From: Lolium rigidum
Taxonomy: Eukaryota; Streptophyta; Magnoliopsida; Poales; Poaceae
DNA: 64,000 nt
Assembly: GCF_022539505.1 (NCBI RefSeq)
Contig: NC_061510.1
Location: forward strand, 39,333,047 to 39,397,046
Direction: 5' to 3'
A program made the position numbers and the translations under genes. Numbering within the stretch: position 1 is the stretch's first letter; the number at the start of each line of letters is the position of its first letter. This document shows, piece after piece, positions 1 through 12,550 of this stretch. The notes beneath the pieces were generated by a model. That model made no database searches, was not told the origin of the DNA, and was given only the letters and a program-made list of their open reading frames with translations.

Positions 1-1588
1 GTACACGTATACACATAATAAGAGCATGTCTTTGGTTGTCACCAAAGTCTGTCAAGGAGTTGACCTTGTTCCTCTTTGGACTTGCACTTTTGCAGTCGTC
101 AAGGATCAAGTCCTCAATTCTTGACTAGTGATTTTTAGGCCCGTCAGAAGAAGCTGTCATCCATGGAGCTCTTCAGCAATTGCCCCTCCGAATTGAGACC
201 AGAAGACCCTACGCAGCTTTCGCCCCCGACACAACATCGACGGCTCAACATCAGATCTGCTTCACCACCAACTGCTACAAGAATCCATGTTGACGTCAAT
301 ATCAGCAAAATGAAGACGTCTACATCTCTAACCAACCCAAGCCTATAGGATTGATAGGACAAACTCAATTGCTTTGATTGAGCTACCCCTGCGTATTAGG
401 TATCCTTGGGTGCTTGAAATACCTCGTGTGGTTTTCATGATTGCTTGTGTTGTTGTGAATTTGCTGCTTGAGTGCTTGTGACTGCTTATTGTGTGTATGC
501 TTGTTTTAGCCTCTCGGCCTGAAAAACGCTTTTAGTGTGGTAACCTTGTCTAGGAAACCCCCCTAAGCTATTTTTCTTCGCATCCGCTCAAGTTTCTGGT
601 AGAGATTTCAACTGTAGTTGGCGAAGTAAATGGGAAACTCTAACTCTAACTTGGGTAACAATTAGATGCAACCCTTTTTCCCGTAATACCAACTTCAGTA
701 CGACATTCAAATCAAGACACCCTGCAATGCCAAGGAAGCAGAAGTCAGTGCCTTCAAGATTGACTGCAAGCCTGCAAGAAGATGAAGCCTACTAACATGG
801 TCTAACCGTAGGATAGAACCCCGCTAGCCATAAAGAAACCTTCTTAAGACCCAACCATAGGGTACCATCGGCCCAGCAGAGCAGCCAGGCGAGAAGTTGT
901 ATCGAAGCTAAGATATCCTACATGGTGCATCTGGTCATCATCAAGTGTAGCCTTTGAAGAGAATTCAAAACTCAAGATTTGGTGTACTTTACCCGCTCAT
1001 TCCTTAACTGGTAGGAGTCAGCGCCAACCCAAAGGCTGAAGACCGTTGTCGACGACTGTTGTTGCTGCTTTATGTGAAGACCTACCAGGAGTTCCGCTGA
1101 CTCACTAACTTAACTAGAGCCTTGCAAAGTGGTAAACACCGTGTGTGCATCTTGAAGCTATGGACTGCACTTCGCCCCTGAAGATTCTTCAACTCAAGAC
1201 GGGAGATCGATGACTTCTTCAAAAGCGCTTGACAGGACCCCAGGGCAGAATCTCTGACTTTTCTTGAACTCCCGTTGAACAATCTTAAATTTTTTTTAAA
1301 GCTGACTCAAAAACTTTCGACCTGTCTAGAAGCACCGTTAGGATGCTCTAACTCACCAAGGATCGTGAACCCCCCGAAGATTGTTAGGAAGCTACAGATC
1401 TAACACTGGCTTAGAGAAGTCAACCCCTTCATGAAGCTCGCCCTCGGCGGAACTCTACTGTGTCTCTCAGAAGCTGAAGTTGCGATCTCCCGACAACAGC
1501 ACATCCACCGGAGGATGGAGTCTAACTTAGGTTAACTTATAAAACCTTTCGAGTCCTACACTTAGTAATCTCGGGACGAGATTATTTT
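1..1588 (+). mobile_element. 3' internal, non-coding part of a gypsy-type LTR retrotransposon
   Basis: This stretch runs directly into a purine tract and an LTR start, so it is the downstream internal domain of a plus-strand LTR element that begins left of the window. No reading frame longer than about 75 codons is present, and I recognise no integrase, RNase H or chromodomain. That fits a non-autonomous long-LTR element or a badly decayed one. Assignment to the Erika/Sukkula kind of Triticeae gypsy element is from memory of the adjoining LTR and is uncertain. Confidence 0.6.
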
Positions 1589-1600
1589 AAGGGGGGAAGG
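1589..1600 (+). other. Polypurine tract of the long-LTR gypsy element
   Basis: A run of 12 purines (AAGGGGGGAAGG) ends three bases before the TGTAACACCC start of the LTR. Polypurine tracts prime plus-strand DNA synthesis and sit immediately 5' of the 3' LTR, so this fixes the element's orientation and the LTR start. Confidence 0.75.
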
Positions 1601-1603
1601 ATC

Positions 1604-4600
1604 TGTAACACCCCAACTTTTGCAACCTTGTTAAGTGTCTAGAGTGCAAAAATTAGGGGGAACAAAAACTTTTTCCTAAGTGGTATTTAAGATGAATTGC
1701 CTTGATTTTTTTTGTTAAGATGAATTGCTTTGATCTGCTTGTAGATGAATTGTGTGGATCTACTTGTCTAAAATCTTCTTGAGCTGTCTTACAACAAAAC
1801 CCTTTTTGAGATAAAAACCTTTCTCAAACTCACCAACTAAAAACTTTCCATTTGTGGAACCATGAGTGCACCTACCTTGAGATCCTTACAGGTATGTACT
1901 TAGCTCACCCTATCCTTTATTATAGTTGGGAAGATCATCTACTCCTTACTACACCCCTCTCTCTTATACCCTAGACAAAAACCCTAAAACCTCGCAAATT
2001 TGACTAAGTCCTAAAACTGTTATCAGGTTCCATTTTGGAGCCTACGGATTAAGATACCCCTTTCCATCTATGACAATGCACTTGGTCCTAGGCCTACCTT
2101 GTATTGAGCACTTCCCAACCATACCATTGCCTTGGGCCAGTTCACTCATATACCCACTTTTCCTTGATGGTTTTGAGGCCAAGTCAGAAATCTGTTTTGG
2201 CAGTGTTAAAATATTCAAACTTTGACAGTTGTTTCTTAAGCCCACAAACTTGTTATAGGTAAACTCAATGCATGGACCCCATCTATTCAACACCCTCTAC
2301 AACTTCCACGTCTTGCATGTCTCCTGCTATCCTTCAACCTATATCTTCAACTTGATCTTATACCCAATCCGATGTTTCAGCTCAAGATTCCTTTCTCCCA
2401 CTCTAGTCTCTTGTTTTTTTTTTCTCCTTACTAAAAATTTAATCTTCAAAACCCAAGGTGTGTAAATGATGGCTACATTAGGTAGTAATCATCTACCCTT
2501 GAGAATATATTTTCCCAAAATTGTTTTTATCCAAAACCCTATTTTAAGACCCTTCTCTATTTCACACTACAAAACTACTTCTAGTTTTATTCAAAGCTTT
2601 TTCATTTTATTTTCTCAAATAAAATAGGGAATGTGTGTGGTATTTTATATCACCTTATTTTCCAGCCAAAATAATTTTGATATAATTATTTTCTTTCTTG
2701 TATTTCCATTTTGGCAAGATGCATGTTATTAGTGTATATGCCATTTGTGCACTTTTACTCCCCAAATAATTTGGGAAAGATTTCTACCAAACTATCCTTG
2801 CTAGTAAACCCTATGAACCCAAAACCCTACTTTGCTATTTTTCCAACATCTCAAAATCTTTTTCAAATGTTTTCCATTCAACTTTAGACCAAAACACACA
2901 TAGTGTTAAGCAAATTCAAATAAAGCCCTCATGTGGATGGCTTACATAAATCTCACTCATCCTACCTATCTTCTATCATTATCTTTGTGGACAAACCATG
3001 GGTCGAATTTCATCACCATCATCTACTTTGACACTAAAAATTCTTTATTATCTTGATCACCTAACCTAATTTCTATACCTCCTTAAACCACCAATTTAGC
3101 AAACCATCCAGGAACTCTGGCCATACTTTTGTTTGCTAACCACTTGTGCATGCCAAAAGGAGAGCCGGCCATGCAATGGCATGGTTGCATGTGACCCAAT
3201 ACTCCCTCCATCTCTCTTCTCATCATCTTGCTCCAACTTTGGACGAGGCCTTGACGCCTCCTGCACCTCCCTCCCTCTCTGGTCGACCATCTACTGTAGA
3301 GCTACAGTATCCTCTTTGTATGCTTGTGTTTGGAGAGAAGGGAAAAGGGAGAGGCATGGCCGGTGATAAGATCTTGAGCAAGATTCTTGCTGCAAACTCC
3401 CTCCCCCATCCGACCTCTACCAGCATGAAACCAGAACCCCACGCGTCCTCTATCCCCTCTTGGAAGCCACCCTTGCAAACCCTAGCCCCCCCATTAATTT
3501 TCTCTTTCCCCGGTGGACACCAAGTCCTTGGACAACAGGAAACGACATTGGTATCGCCTTTGGCTGCGCCAACAGGCTCCCCTGTCACTTCTCACTGTGC
3601 ACCGCATGCTCCCAAGCCAAGCCTCGCTTCACGCTGACCTGCCCGTGCCTCCCCATCTCGTGGTCACCACGGTCGTGGGCGCCCGGCGTTCCGCTCATCC
3701 CCTCTTCTCTAGTCTTATCCAAGGCCATAGGCACAGCGGGGAAAGCTGTATGGCACTTGTTATTGCCCTACCTAGCCCTCTTGTCTACTTCTCCGTAGCT
3801 CTATTGCTATCGAACACTTGCGTCGCCGGCTGGAACTCCGCCCCGCTCCGACCGTTTTAGCACAAGCCTCTCCGTTCCTTCGTTGGGAAGATATTCATCT
3901 CACCACGACGCACTTTGAATGAAGCCGTCTCTCCGTCCAATTGCGTCCGCACACGTCCTGCTCACGAGCTCGTCCGACACGGCCCCGATACGCCACCACC
4001 CTCCAGTATTAAGGAAAGCCCGAACCCTCCTCCGGTCCTCTGTGCCTCATTTCTCGTCCTCCCACTTCTCTGCATCCATCAAGAGAGCTTAGGCAGAGCC
4101 CGGCCTTGATCTTTCCCCGCCAAGGAAGAGGCCGAGCAGAACTGGCCGTGCTGCTCGTCGTCGTGCCCGCCATGGCCATGCCCTTCGTCCTTTCTCCTTG
4201 TGTGACTCCATCTCCATCTGGAAGCCTCATCCGATGCCCCTTTTTTTTTTTTTGTCAGGAACCCGCCTAGCCTGTCGTCATCGCCGCCAGACGGAGTTTC
4301 GTCGCGTCGGCCACGGACCCCTCGCCATCACTTACCCGGCCATGCGGTTCGCATGCGTGTCGAGAGCCTCCTTGCGGTTCCCCTCGAGCGCTGGGTCCTC
4401 ACCACCGCCTCCCAGACTTACCTCGGTGAGCCCCCGCATCCCGGTCGTCGCCGTCCAGCTCGCCTTTGACGTTTCCGTCAATATTGCAGAGCTAGCTCGC
4501 GCTCGTCTTCGGCCCAGCCGCCGGGAGCCACAAGAACGTCCGAGCCGCCGCGGCTCGTTGCTGCGTAACCCTGCGGCCACTGCAGGGCCACTCTCGGAAC

Positions 4601-7600
4601 AACGGAGGAGGCTGACACCGTCGAGCCCATCGGCTGCTTCTTCGAGTCTCGGCGCCGCGCTCGACGTAGTCCGCGTCCGCGACCAGGGCCAGCGCCGCAC
4701 CGTCTTCCGCCTCGGCCGGGTTGTCCTCGATCCCCACGGTGAGCCCTCCAGTCCTCCCCTCCGTCGTCTTCGCTACGGCGGCGCCGCCGGTAGCATCGTC
4801 GCGGACGCGCTCGCCGGGAGGCTGTCCGATGCGCATCCGGCAGCCGCATGCCGCTCGGCCTTTGCATGGCTGCAGGCCGGCGGGCCCCGCCCGGGCCGTT
4901 TGAACGAGCCGTCGGCTCCCACGCGTACTGCCACTGCTTGGACTAGCCAGCCAAGCGGGCGCTGCCCACTTCGAGCCCACGAGCCATTTCAATTAAATTT
5001 GAAACAAACCTGCCGAAACTACTGCTCGGTTCTTCGAGATACCATAAATTCCTCAGTGAACCAAATTGAGTGATTCAAATTTCTGTGTGCTCGCCAACGA
5101 AATCTCTATCACAAATAATTGCATGCATGTGATTTTGTCTTTGTGAATATATGCTGTTAAATAAAAAACTAAAAAGTATCTGATTGTGTATTTTATTTAT
5201 TGTGTTAGATTTATAAAACCTTTCTGCATGAGGTTAATTTTCTTGTGAAGTAGATGTAAGTAGCTTTATTGAGGCACTAGCCTCACATGCAGAGGCTTCC
5301 TGGATTTCTATTGGTTTACAAAACAAGTTCTGTCTAGAGAGCCAGTAAATGAATTTTAATTCAAAAACTACTAATGATTTTCAAGCAAATCCAAGTGCTA
5401 CTAGTAGATATATCTATATGGTAATGTTGTGCCACAGGAAATATTTTTTAGAGTTGTAGTTAAATTCTAAGAATTTTATTACTGAAACAGAACACTTTTT
5501 CAGTGTCTGATTTTTGTAAATTTATTTACAAATCAGAAAAATGCCAAACCAGTGGGGTTGGATCACATTTAGTATTAGATATCCAGGGGTATGCTTGGCT
5601 CTGGTTGATTGTGCTCTGATACTGGTATGATTAGTTTTTGAATGGCTCTGGTTACTGTCTTGTTTAAATTTTTAAAATTATTTAAAAAAATTATTTATTC
5701 TTGTGCAAGTGTATTCTAAATGTTGTTAGATTTCAGTATGTATTACTGCATGTATTTTTATGACGCACAGAAAGATTTAGGTCATTTAAATGGTCCCTAA
5801 GTCATTTATGGTTTTATAAAAATCATAACTTTTGTTTTAAAAACCCAAATTTAGTGAATCCAATTTCTGTAGCTTTATAAAATCAAGTTTTACTCTCTGT
5901 GATTTTACCAAAAATTTGTGTGCATTATTATAGAGTGGTTGGTTAAATTGATGCTGGTGCTTAATTTACCCATAGGGCAATTGGGTTGTTTTTGTTTAAA
6001 ATGTTTTGTAATGAACTTTGGCACCAGACCCTTTACGGTGGTTTCCAAGATTCATTACCTACCAGTATTAGTGCGGATTATATATTGGTGTGAGCTAGAC
6101 CCTTTTTTTTTAACTTATAGTTGTTATGTTAATGCCTTTTCGAGTAGCAGTAAAATCAGCCCCTTATAAATAAAATGACCATCTGGCCCTAGGTGTTATT
6201 TATTTTGTGTGTTTAGTGCCTCTGATTGAGTGGTTTGATACTGATTGTGTATGAGTGGTTGATGCTATGCCTAGGTATTGATTGCCTTCTCTTTTATTTT
6301 GCGACGTTAGAATGCCAGTACTATCGGAGAAGAAGGAGAGGATGTTGGTGAGGCTTTCGAAAAGGAAGAGTAGAAGGTTCGTGAAGATGAAGTCTTGGGA
6401 CAAATAGCCAACCAAGGCAAGCCACCTCTTGATGCATACCTTGTCCTAAATATCTTGCTCTTGCATTATTACAAGTTTTTATAAATTGCATGGTTTTTAT
6501 TTATTTATGTGAGTGGTTCCGCCACCCGAAGTTCTATTATTCCACCCTTACGGGTGCAGCCCTCGTGATACCTACTGATCCAACACTTGCTAGAGATATG
6601 GTGCTTAGCACCTTATCATTCTTGTCGCCGCTTTTCAAAGAAAAGTTGGACTATAGGTTGGGAGCCCTCTAAAAAAGGCTTTATGAAAATGTTTTCAAGA
6701 AAAGAAGTGTTTCGAAAACCTTGGAATGGGGTAGCCACTGCCGAGTGTGAGCTTATGAAAAGGAAAAGGTTTTTGGGAAGAAAGTTGCTGGAGGCAAGTG
6801 GAGATAAAAATGTTTTCGAAAACCTTTGGTGACTGAGTACCTGAACCGGACCTAGCCAGTACAACCACATTACCCTTTAGTGGGACGGGCGTAGCGTAGT
6901 AGTTTGTCTCGCCTTAGTTTGAGTCCTGCAAGTGTAGTGGCGGTCCGACCATGGACGCTTCGGCCGGGGTTCTTCCCATGAGAAGGGACGCAACCCATTT
7001 GCCTTTTTAGGTACGCGGGGTACAACTTATGAGCTCCCATTGAAAGATGCCGAAGTGGTTGGATGGCATTCGGAGGGTCGGGTGTCGGGGACTTTGCAAC
7101 TCCTGGGTAAACGGCATCCCGGACTCTGGTGTTGGGAGGTACAACTCATTCGGCATGTCTTAGGCTAAGGCGAGCAAGCGAAAAACTACGATCGGTTATC
7201 CGAGCCTCGCGTTGTGACGCATGGCGAACTAGGGATGATCCCGGCGGATTTATCGGATCTTGTGGGGAAAGTGTACAACCTCTGCAGAGTGTAAATCTAT
7301 TCGAATAGCCTTGTCCGCGGTTATGGACGTGGGAATGGAAGCTGCTTGGCATTAAAGAGAGTTTTGGTTTATAAAAAAATGTTTTCCAAAAGTGTTTGGA
7401 AAAAGGATACCAGTGGGACTGGTGGAAATGTACCTGGGAGGTACGGTGGAAAGTTGGAAAAGTTGTTTTGGTCATACTGAGATGACCGGAAAGGAAAATG
7501 GGTCGCCCTTACCTATTAGTCTGAAATAAACTTGTTTCCAAAATGTTTTTCAATAAAGATATAGAGATGTCATACTCTCGAGAGGAACCACCTCTCGCTC

Positions 7601-8064
7601 CTTGTCGCCCTAGTTTAGTGCTTGTTCCTTGCTACTGCCAAATATGCATAACCTTTACTTCTCTCTAAGGTGGTTTGCGAGTACAATTCATAATGTACTC
7701 ATGGCTTTGTCCACGGCTATTTACTTGGCCGGACTTGGTGGAATCCAGACGGATGAAGAAGGAGTCGACGACGTCTATGCGAGCTAGGAACGTTCTCCCG
7801 GTCGGTTACTGTAGGGTTATGGCATGACTTGGGCCATGCGAACGTTTTTGTCGAAGTATTTCCATTTGTGTGATTGATGATCTCCTGCCATTATGGAGCT
7901 TATGTAAGTATTGGTCATGTGACCTATTGTAATCATTTTATTCGGTATTGTAATGGATGATGTATTTGATACCAGTTCGGTTATGCCTTCACGACACACT
8001 GATCATGGGATCGTGAATGTGTATGCATAACGGGTGTTTCGGACAGCTAGTCCGGGGCCCCACA
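1604..8064 (+). mobile_element. Very long 3' LTR (about 6.5 kb) of a gypsy-type retrotransposon
   Basis: The LTR begins TGTAACACCC right after the polypurine tract and appears to end in ...GGCCCCACA, where the sequence changes abruptly to the primer-site remnant of another element. It has a GC-rich segment around 3.4-5.0 kb and AT-rich flanks. The last 1.5 kb resembles the end of Erika/Sukkula-type Triticeae LTRs as I remember them. The open frames inside it, for example 291 codons at 4198-5073, are compositional and have no recognisable domain. The right boundary could be off by a few bases because no second LTR is in view. Confidence 0.6.
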
Positions 8065-8085
8065 CAATGGTGCCAGAAAATAGCT
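8065..8085 (-). mobile_element. Primer-binding-site remnant of a minus-strand gypsy element
   Basis: Read on the minus strand, the bases next to the LTR at 8086-9497 give TGGCACCATTG. This matches the start of the tRNA-Asp type primer site of the element at 42113-50281 (TGGCGCCGTTG) with C-to-T type changes at CpG positions. The AGCTATTTTC spacer is the same in both elements. The body of this element, expected to the left, is absent because the long LTR begins here. Confidence 0.6.
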
Positions 8086-9497
8086 TGCTGGCGTGTAGTT
8101 GATGGTGGTAGTATTGCAGCAGTAGTAACACAGTAAAACAGTAAACAAGCAGTAGTAACTCAGCGGTATTTAGGAACAAGGCCTAGGGATTACACTTTCA
8201 CTAGTGGACACTCTCAACATTGATCACATAACAGAATAGATAAATGCATACTCTACACTTGTGTTGGATGATGAACACATTGCGTAGGATTACACGAACC
8301 CTCAATGCCGGAGTTAACAAGCTCCACAATAATGCTCATGTTTAAGTAACCTTAAGTGTAAGATAGATCAAAACGACTAAACCAAGTACTAGCATAGCAT
8401 GCACACTTGTCACCTTCATGCATATGTAGGAGGAATAGATCACATCAATATTATCATAGCAATAGTTAACTTCGCAATCTACAAGAGATCATGATCATAG
8501 CATAAACCAAGTACTAACACGGTGCACGCACTTGTCACCTTTGCACACATGCGGGAGGAATAAAACTACTTTAATAACACATCACTAGAGTAGCACATAG
8601 ATAAATTGTGATACGATGCACATTGCAATCATAAAGAGATATAAATAAGCACTTCACTACGCTCTTCAACGGTGAATAAGTACTTCGTGAAATATAGCCT
8701 AAGAGACCCACACGGTGCACACCCTTGTCACCTTTACACACGTGGGACAAGGAGTCTCAGGAGATCACATAAGTAAAACCCACTTGACTAGCATAATGAC
8801 ATCTAGATTACAAGCATCATCATATGAATCTCAATCATGTAAGGCAGCTCATGAGATTATTGTATTGAAGTACATAGGAGAGAGATGAACCACATAGCTA
8901 CCGGTACGGCCCAGAGCCCCGAGGGAGAACTACTCCTCCTCATCATGGGAACGGCGATGGCGGTGAAGATGGCGGTGGAGGACGAGCCTTCGGGGGCAAT
9001 TCCCCGCTCCGGCGGGGTGCGGGAACGAGAGACTCTGTCCCCGAATCATGACTTCGCGATGACGGCGGCTCTGGAAGGTTTTACGTGGGTTTCGTCGTAC
9101 GCCATAGGGTTTTCGCGACGGAGGCTTTATATAGGCGAAGAGGCGGCGCGGGAGGGTCGAAGGGCGACCACACCATAGGGTGGCGCGGGCCCGGCCACGG
9201 CGCGCCACCATGTCATGCGGGGCCCACGGGGCCCCTCTGCGCGGCTCTCGGGTGTTCCGGATGCTTCGGGCAAAATAGGAACACAGGCGTTGATTTCGTC
9301 CAATTCGAGAATATTTCGTTACTAGGATTTCGAAACCAAAAACGAGCGAGAAAACGGAAGCGGCACTTCGGCATCTTGTTAATAGGTTAGTTCCAGAAAA
9401 TGCGTAAATACGACATATAATGTGCATAAAACATGTAGGTATCATCAATAAAGTAGCATGGAACATAAGAAATTATCGATACGTCGGAGACGTATCA
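8086..9497 (-). mobile_element. 5' LTR of a gypsy-type element (Sabrina/WHAM-like group), minus strand
   Basis: On the minus strand the sequence starts TGATACGTCTCCGACG at 9497. It carries the same opening block as the LTRs at 42113-43712 and 48686-50281, including the stretch that reads CCTATTAACAAGATGCCG. The other end lies next to a primer-site remnant. That makes it the 5' LTR of a minus-strand element whose internal part and 3' LTR are not in the window. About 1.4 kb long. The family name is tentative. Confidence 0.7.
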
Positions 9498-9502
9498 GGG
9501 AC

Positions 9503-10435
9503 CTCACGCATGGGAACCACACGTAAGTGACAGACTTGTTGCTCTAATAACTCGGGTGATCATTATACTGTATTAGTACATAGTTTCCTATGGATCCTTC
9601 TTAGTCACTCCAAAATGAAGCTCTTTGGGAGGGTTTTGAAATTTCCATGTTTGAAACCAAAAATAAGAAGACTATGTGCCTTGATATAAGAAAAAATATT
9701 TTCGAATTTTGCAATTCTTTTTGGTGGGTTGCAATACATATATTAAATAGTAGCATTTTGGTGGTGGTGGTGGTCAAAATGGAATTGAGATGCAAAATCA
9801 CATTTTGCATATGATCTTACATATGTGATTCAAAGTTCCAACTTTGCTTGCTTCTCATTTGAAATTGGTAGATGAATTTGGGGTGGTGGTTTTGGGCAAA
9901 GTTGTAGTGCTTGATGTTGTCTTGGATGAGGTGTAAAGAGTTGACCAAGTGTAGAAGTGAAAAGTGAAAATACGAGGGCTCAAAGTGAGCCATCGAGTAA
10001 AAATGGCACATAGTGACCATATTGCATGTATCTTGGATATTTGAATTTGAATTTTGGTTTGAGTTGAGTTTCTTCACTTCCAAAAGTATTTAATAAGTGT
10101 TTAGTAACCATCTACACCCAATGGTGCAAACCAAAGTGGGCTTAGATCAAAGATTTGTAAAAATGGCATAGGCCTTATGTGAGAGTGAAATGGATTTTTG
10201 GGATTTCTTTTATATTTTGTTTTTATTTGGCTATGGTTGATCAAGTGATCATTGCTAGGGTTTTAGAGTGAGAGAGAACACATAAGCAAGCATCATGGCA
10301 ATTGCACACTCAAAATAATTAATAAGGTGATCTACATGCATAAACCTATATGATGAGAAAAAGTTTTTGTTAACCCTAATTTTTGGGTTCTTGAATTTCT
10401 CTCTTGTTCATTTTATTGAAATTTGGGATGTTACA
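9503..10435 (-). mobile_element. Partial 3' LTR of an older gypsy element, minus strand
   Basis: On the minus strand it begins TGTAACATCCC immediately after a purine tract (AGGGGGAAGGG at 10438-10448). That is the LTR start of the element whose pol fragments lie at 10482-12270. Only about 0.93 kb remains, and it is cut at 9497/9503 by the inserted LTR to its left. The 5 bases at 9498-9502 (GGGAC) would be that insertion's target duplication. Confidence 0.6.
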
Positions 10436-10481
10436 AACCCTTCCCCCTTACAAAAGATCTCGTCCCGAGATCGAGAGAAAA

Positions 10482-12450
10482 CTAGGTACTAAAGAGATCG
10501 GGGTATTCTTTCTTCATGTCTTCTTCGCGTTCCCAAGTGGCTTCGTCTTCGGTGTGATTGCTCCACTGAATTTTCAGGAACTTAATACTCCTGGTGCGGG
10601 TGGTTCTGTAGGCTTCTTCCAAGATGCGAATAGGTACTTCGCGGTATGTCAAATCTGTGTTAATATCCACCGAACGATGATCTATATTCTTGAACACTTC
10701 AGTCTTCTCCGGTACTTCCAGGCACTTCGGTAGCAATGAGATGTGAAACACATTGTGCACGGCTGCCATTTCTTCGAGTAGTTCCGAGTTGATAAGACAC
10801 TTCGCCTCGGCGACTCGGAACTTTGAAGGGTCCGACATATCGGGGTGCGAGTTTTCCTTTCGACTGGAATCTCCGCATTCCCTTGAGGGGTGACACCTTG
10901 AGGTAGACAAAATCTCCAATCTCAAAGGTCATCTCTCGGCGTCTTTTGTCGGCGTAGCTCTTCCGTCGGGATTGTGCGGTCTTGAGGTACTCGCGGATCT
11001 TGTGCACCTTCTCTTCGGCTTCTCGAAGAACATCTGGTCCAAAGACTTGGCTTTCTCCGACTTCCGACCGGTTCGAAGGGGTACGGCATTTCCTTCCGTA
11101 CGGGGCTTCAAGGGGGCCATTTGCGGCCGGCTTGATAACTCGTTGTTGTACGAGAATTCTCGCATATAGGCAAGCAGTCTTCCCACTTGGATCCATATTC
11201 CGAGTACACGAGCTCTCAACATATCTTCTAGTATCCGATTGACTCTCTCGGTCCGTCCGTCGGTCCTGCGGTGATAAGCCGTGCTTGAAGTTCGAGACGG
11301 GTTCCTAGTCCTTCATGCACTTTCGCCAGTAATCTTGAGGTGAAGCTCGTGATCCTCTATTCGACACAATTGACTTCGGGGTTCCGTGCGGGGCTACTAT
11401 CCTTGAGATGTATAACTCAGCTAACTTTGGGCCTTGGTAGGTGGTCTTGACGAGGATGAAGTGTGCAACCTTGGTCAACCTATCAATGACAACCCAAATG
11501 GAGTCATTTCCTACGCTAGATTTGGGCAATCCTGTGATAAAGTCCATACGCGACGAATCCCATTTCCACTCGGGGAATACTGTAAGGGTTGCAACGGTCA
11601 CAGCGGGTCGTTGATGTTACGCCTTGACTCGGCGACATATATCACACTTGGCGATATAACTTCCTATCTCTCGCTTCATTCCGTGCCACCGAAATTGTTC
11701 CTTCGGGTCTTGGTACATCTTGGTTCCCCCGGGATGAATGGAATACGGGGGTGTCGTGAGCTTCCTTCGGTATGACTTGCTTCAATTACGAATACGACGG
11801 TACACACGGGCGGCCGTTGTATGCCAAAGTACTCCTTCTTCATCGATGGTGAATCCCGGTGCCTTTCCTGCGGCTATCGACTCTTGATTCCGTCAATCCT
11901 GGCATTTCCCTTACGGGCTTCTTTGATACTGTCCAACCAAAGTAGGCTCGCGGTTCTATGCTGGCTAGGTATCCTTCACTAACGAGCTCCATTCTGAAAT
12001 GTTCAAACTCTTGGTGTAGGCTAGAGGTTTGTTCATGTGCTATCATGGAGTTTAGCGACAAGGCGAGTCTACTCGGGGCATCTGCTACTACATTGGCCTT
12101 GCGGGGTGATAGTGGATCTCCATATCATAATCCTTGATTAACTCTAACCATCTGCGTTGCCTCATGTTCAGACTCCTTCGGGTGAAGATATACTTCAGGC
12201 TCTTGTGATCCGAATAGATCTCGCATCGATTACCCATGAGGTAATGACGCCAAACTTTCGGGGCTAACACTATGGCTGCGAGTTCGAGGTCATGGGTTGG
12301 GTAGTTCGCTCATGCTGTTTCGATTGCTCGGAGACGAGGTATGATATCACTTTGCCTCCTTGCATCAAACACACATCCAAGACCAATCTTGGACGCATCA
12401 CGGATAGACATCAAATGGCTTGGTGATATCGAGCATGATCAATATTGGGG
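10482..12450 (-). pseudogene. Degenerate gypsy pol: RNase H, integrase and chromodomain-like fragments
   Basis: Reading on the minus strand from right to left, three fragments follow Ty3/gypsy order. An RNase H piece (12088-12270) contains [11 protein letters not shown] and [13 protein letters not shown]. An integrase core piece (11305-11601) contains WKWDSSRMDFITGLP and VIDRLTKVAHF. A C-terminal integrase and chromodomain-like part (10482-11196) contains KSYADKRRREMTFEIGDFVYLKV and, further on, ILEEAYRTTRTRSIKFLKIQW. The pieces lie in different frames and are separated by stops, so the gene is dead. The reverse transcriptase expected to the right is missing because the sequence enters the assembly gap. 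Confidence 0.85.
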
Positions 12451-12550
12451 NNNNNNNNNNNNNNNNNNNNNNNNNNNNNNNNNNNNNNNNNNNNNNNNNN
12501 NNNNNNNNNNNNNNNNNNNNNNNNNNNNNNNNNNNNNNNNNNNNNNNNNN
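12451..12550. other. Assembly gap of 100 N
   Basis: Exactly 100 undetermined bases lie between the decayed gypsy pol and a tandem-repeat array. The round number marks a scaffold join of unknown true size. The repeats on its right are a plausible cause of the break. Confidence 0.99.

Noticed and set aside
4198..5073. 291-codon open frame in GC-rich DNA
   Set aside because: It lies wholly inside the long gypsy LTR, overlaps long frames in other phases, and has no recognisable domain or codon-use signal beyond GC richness.
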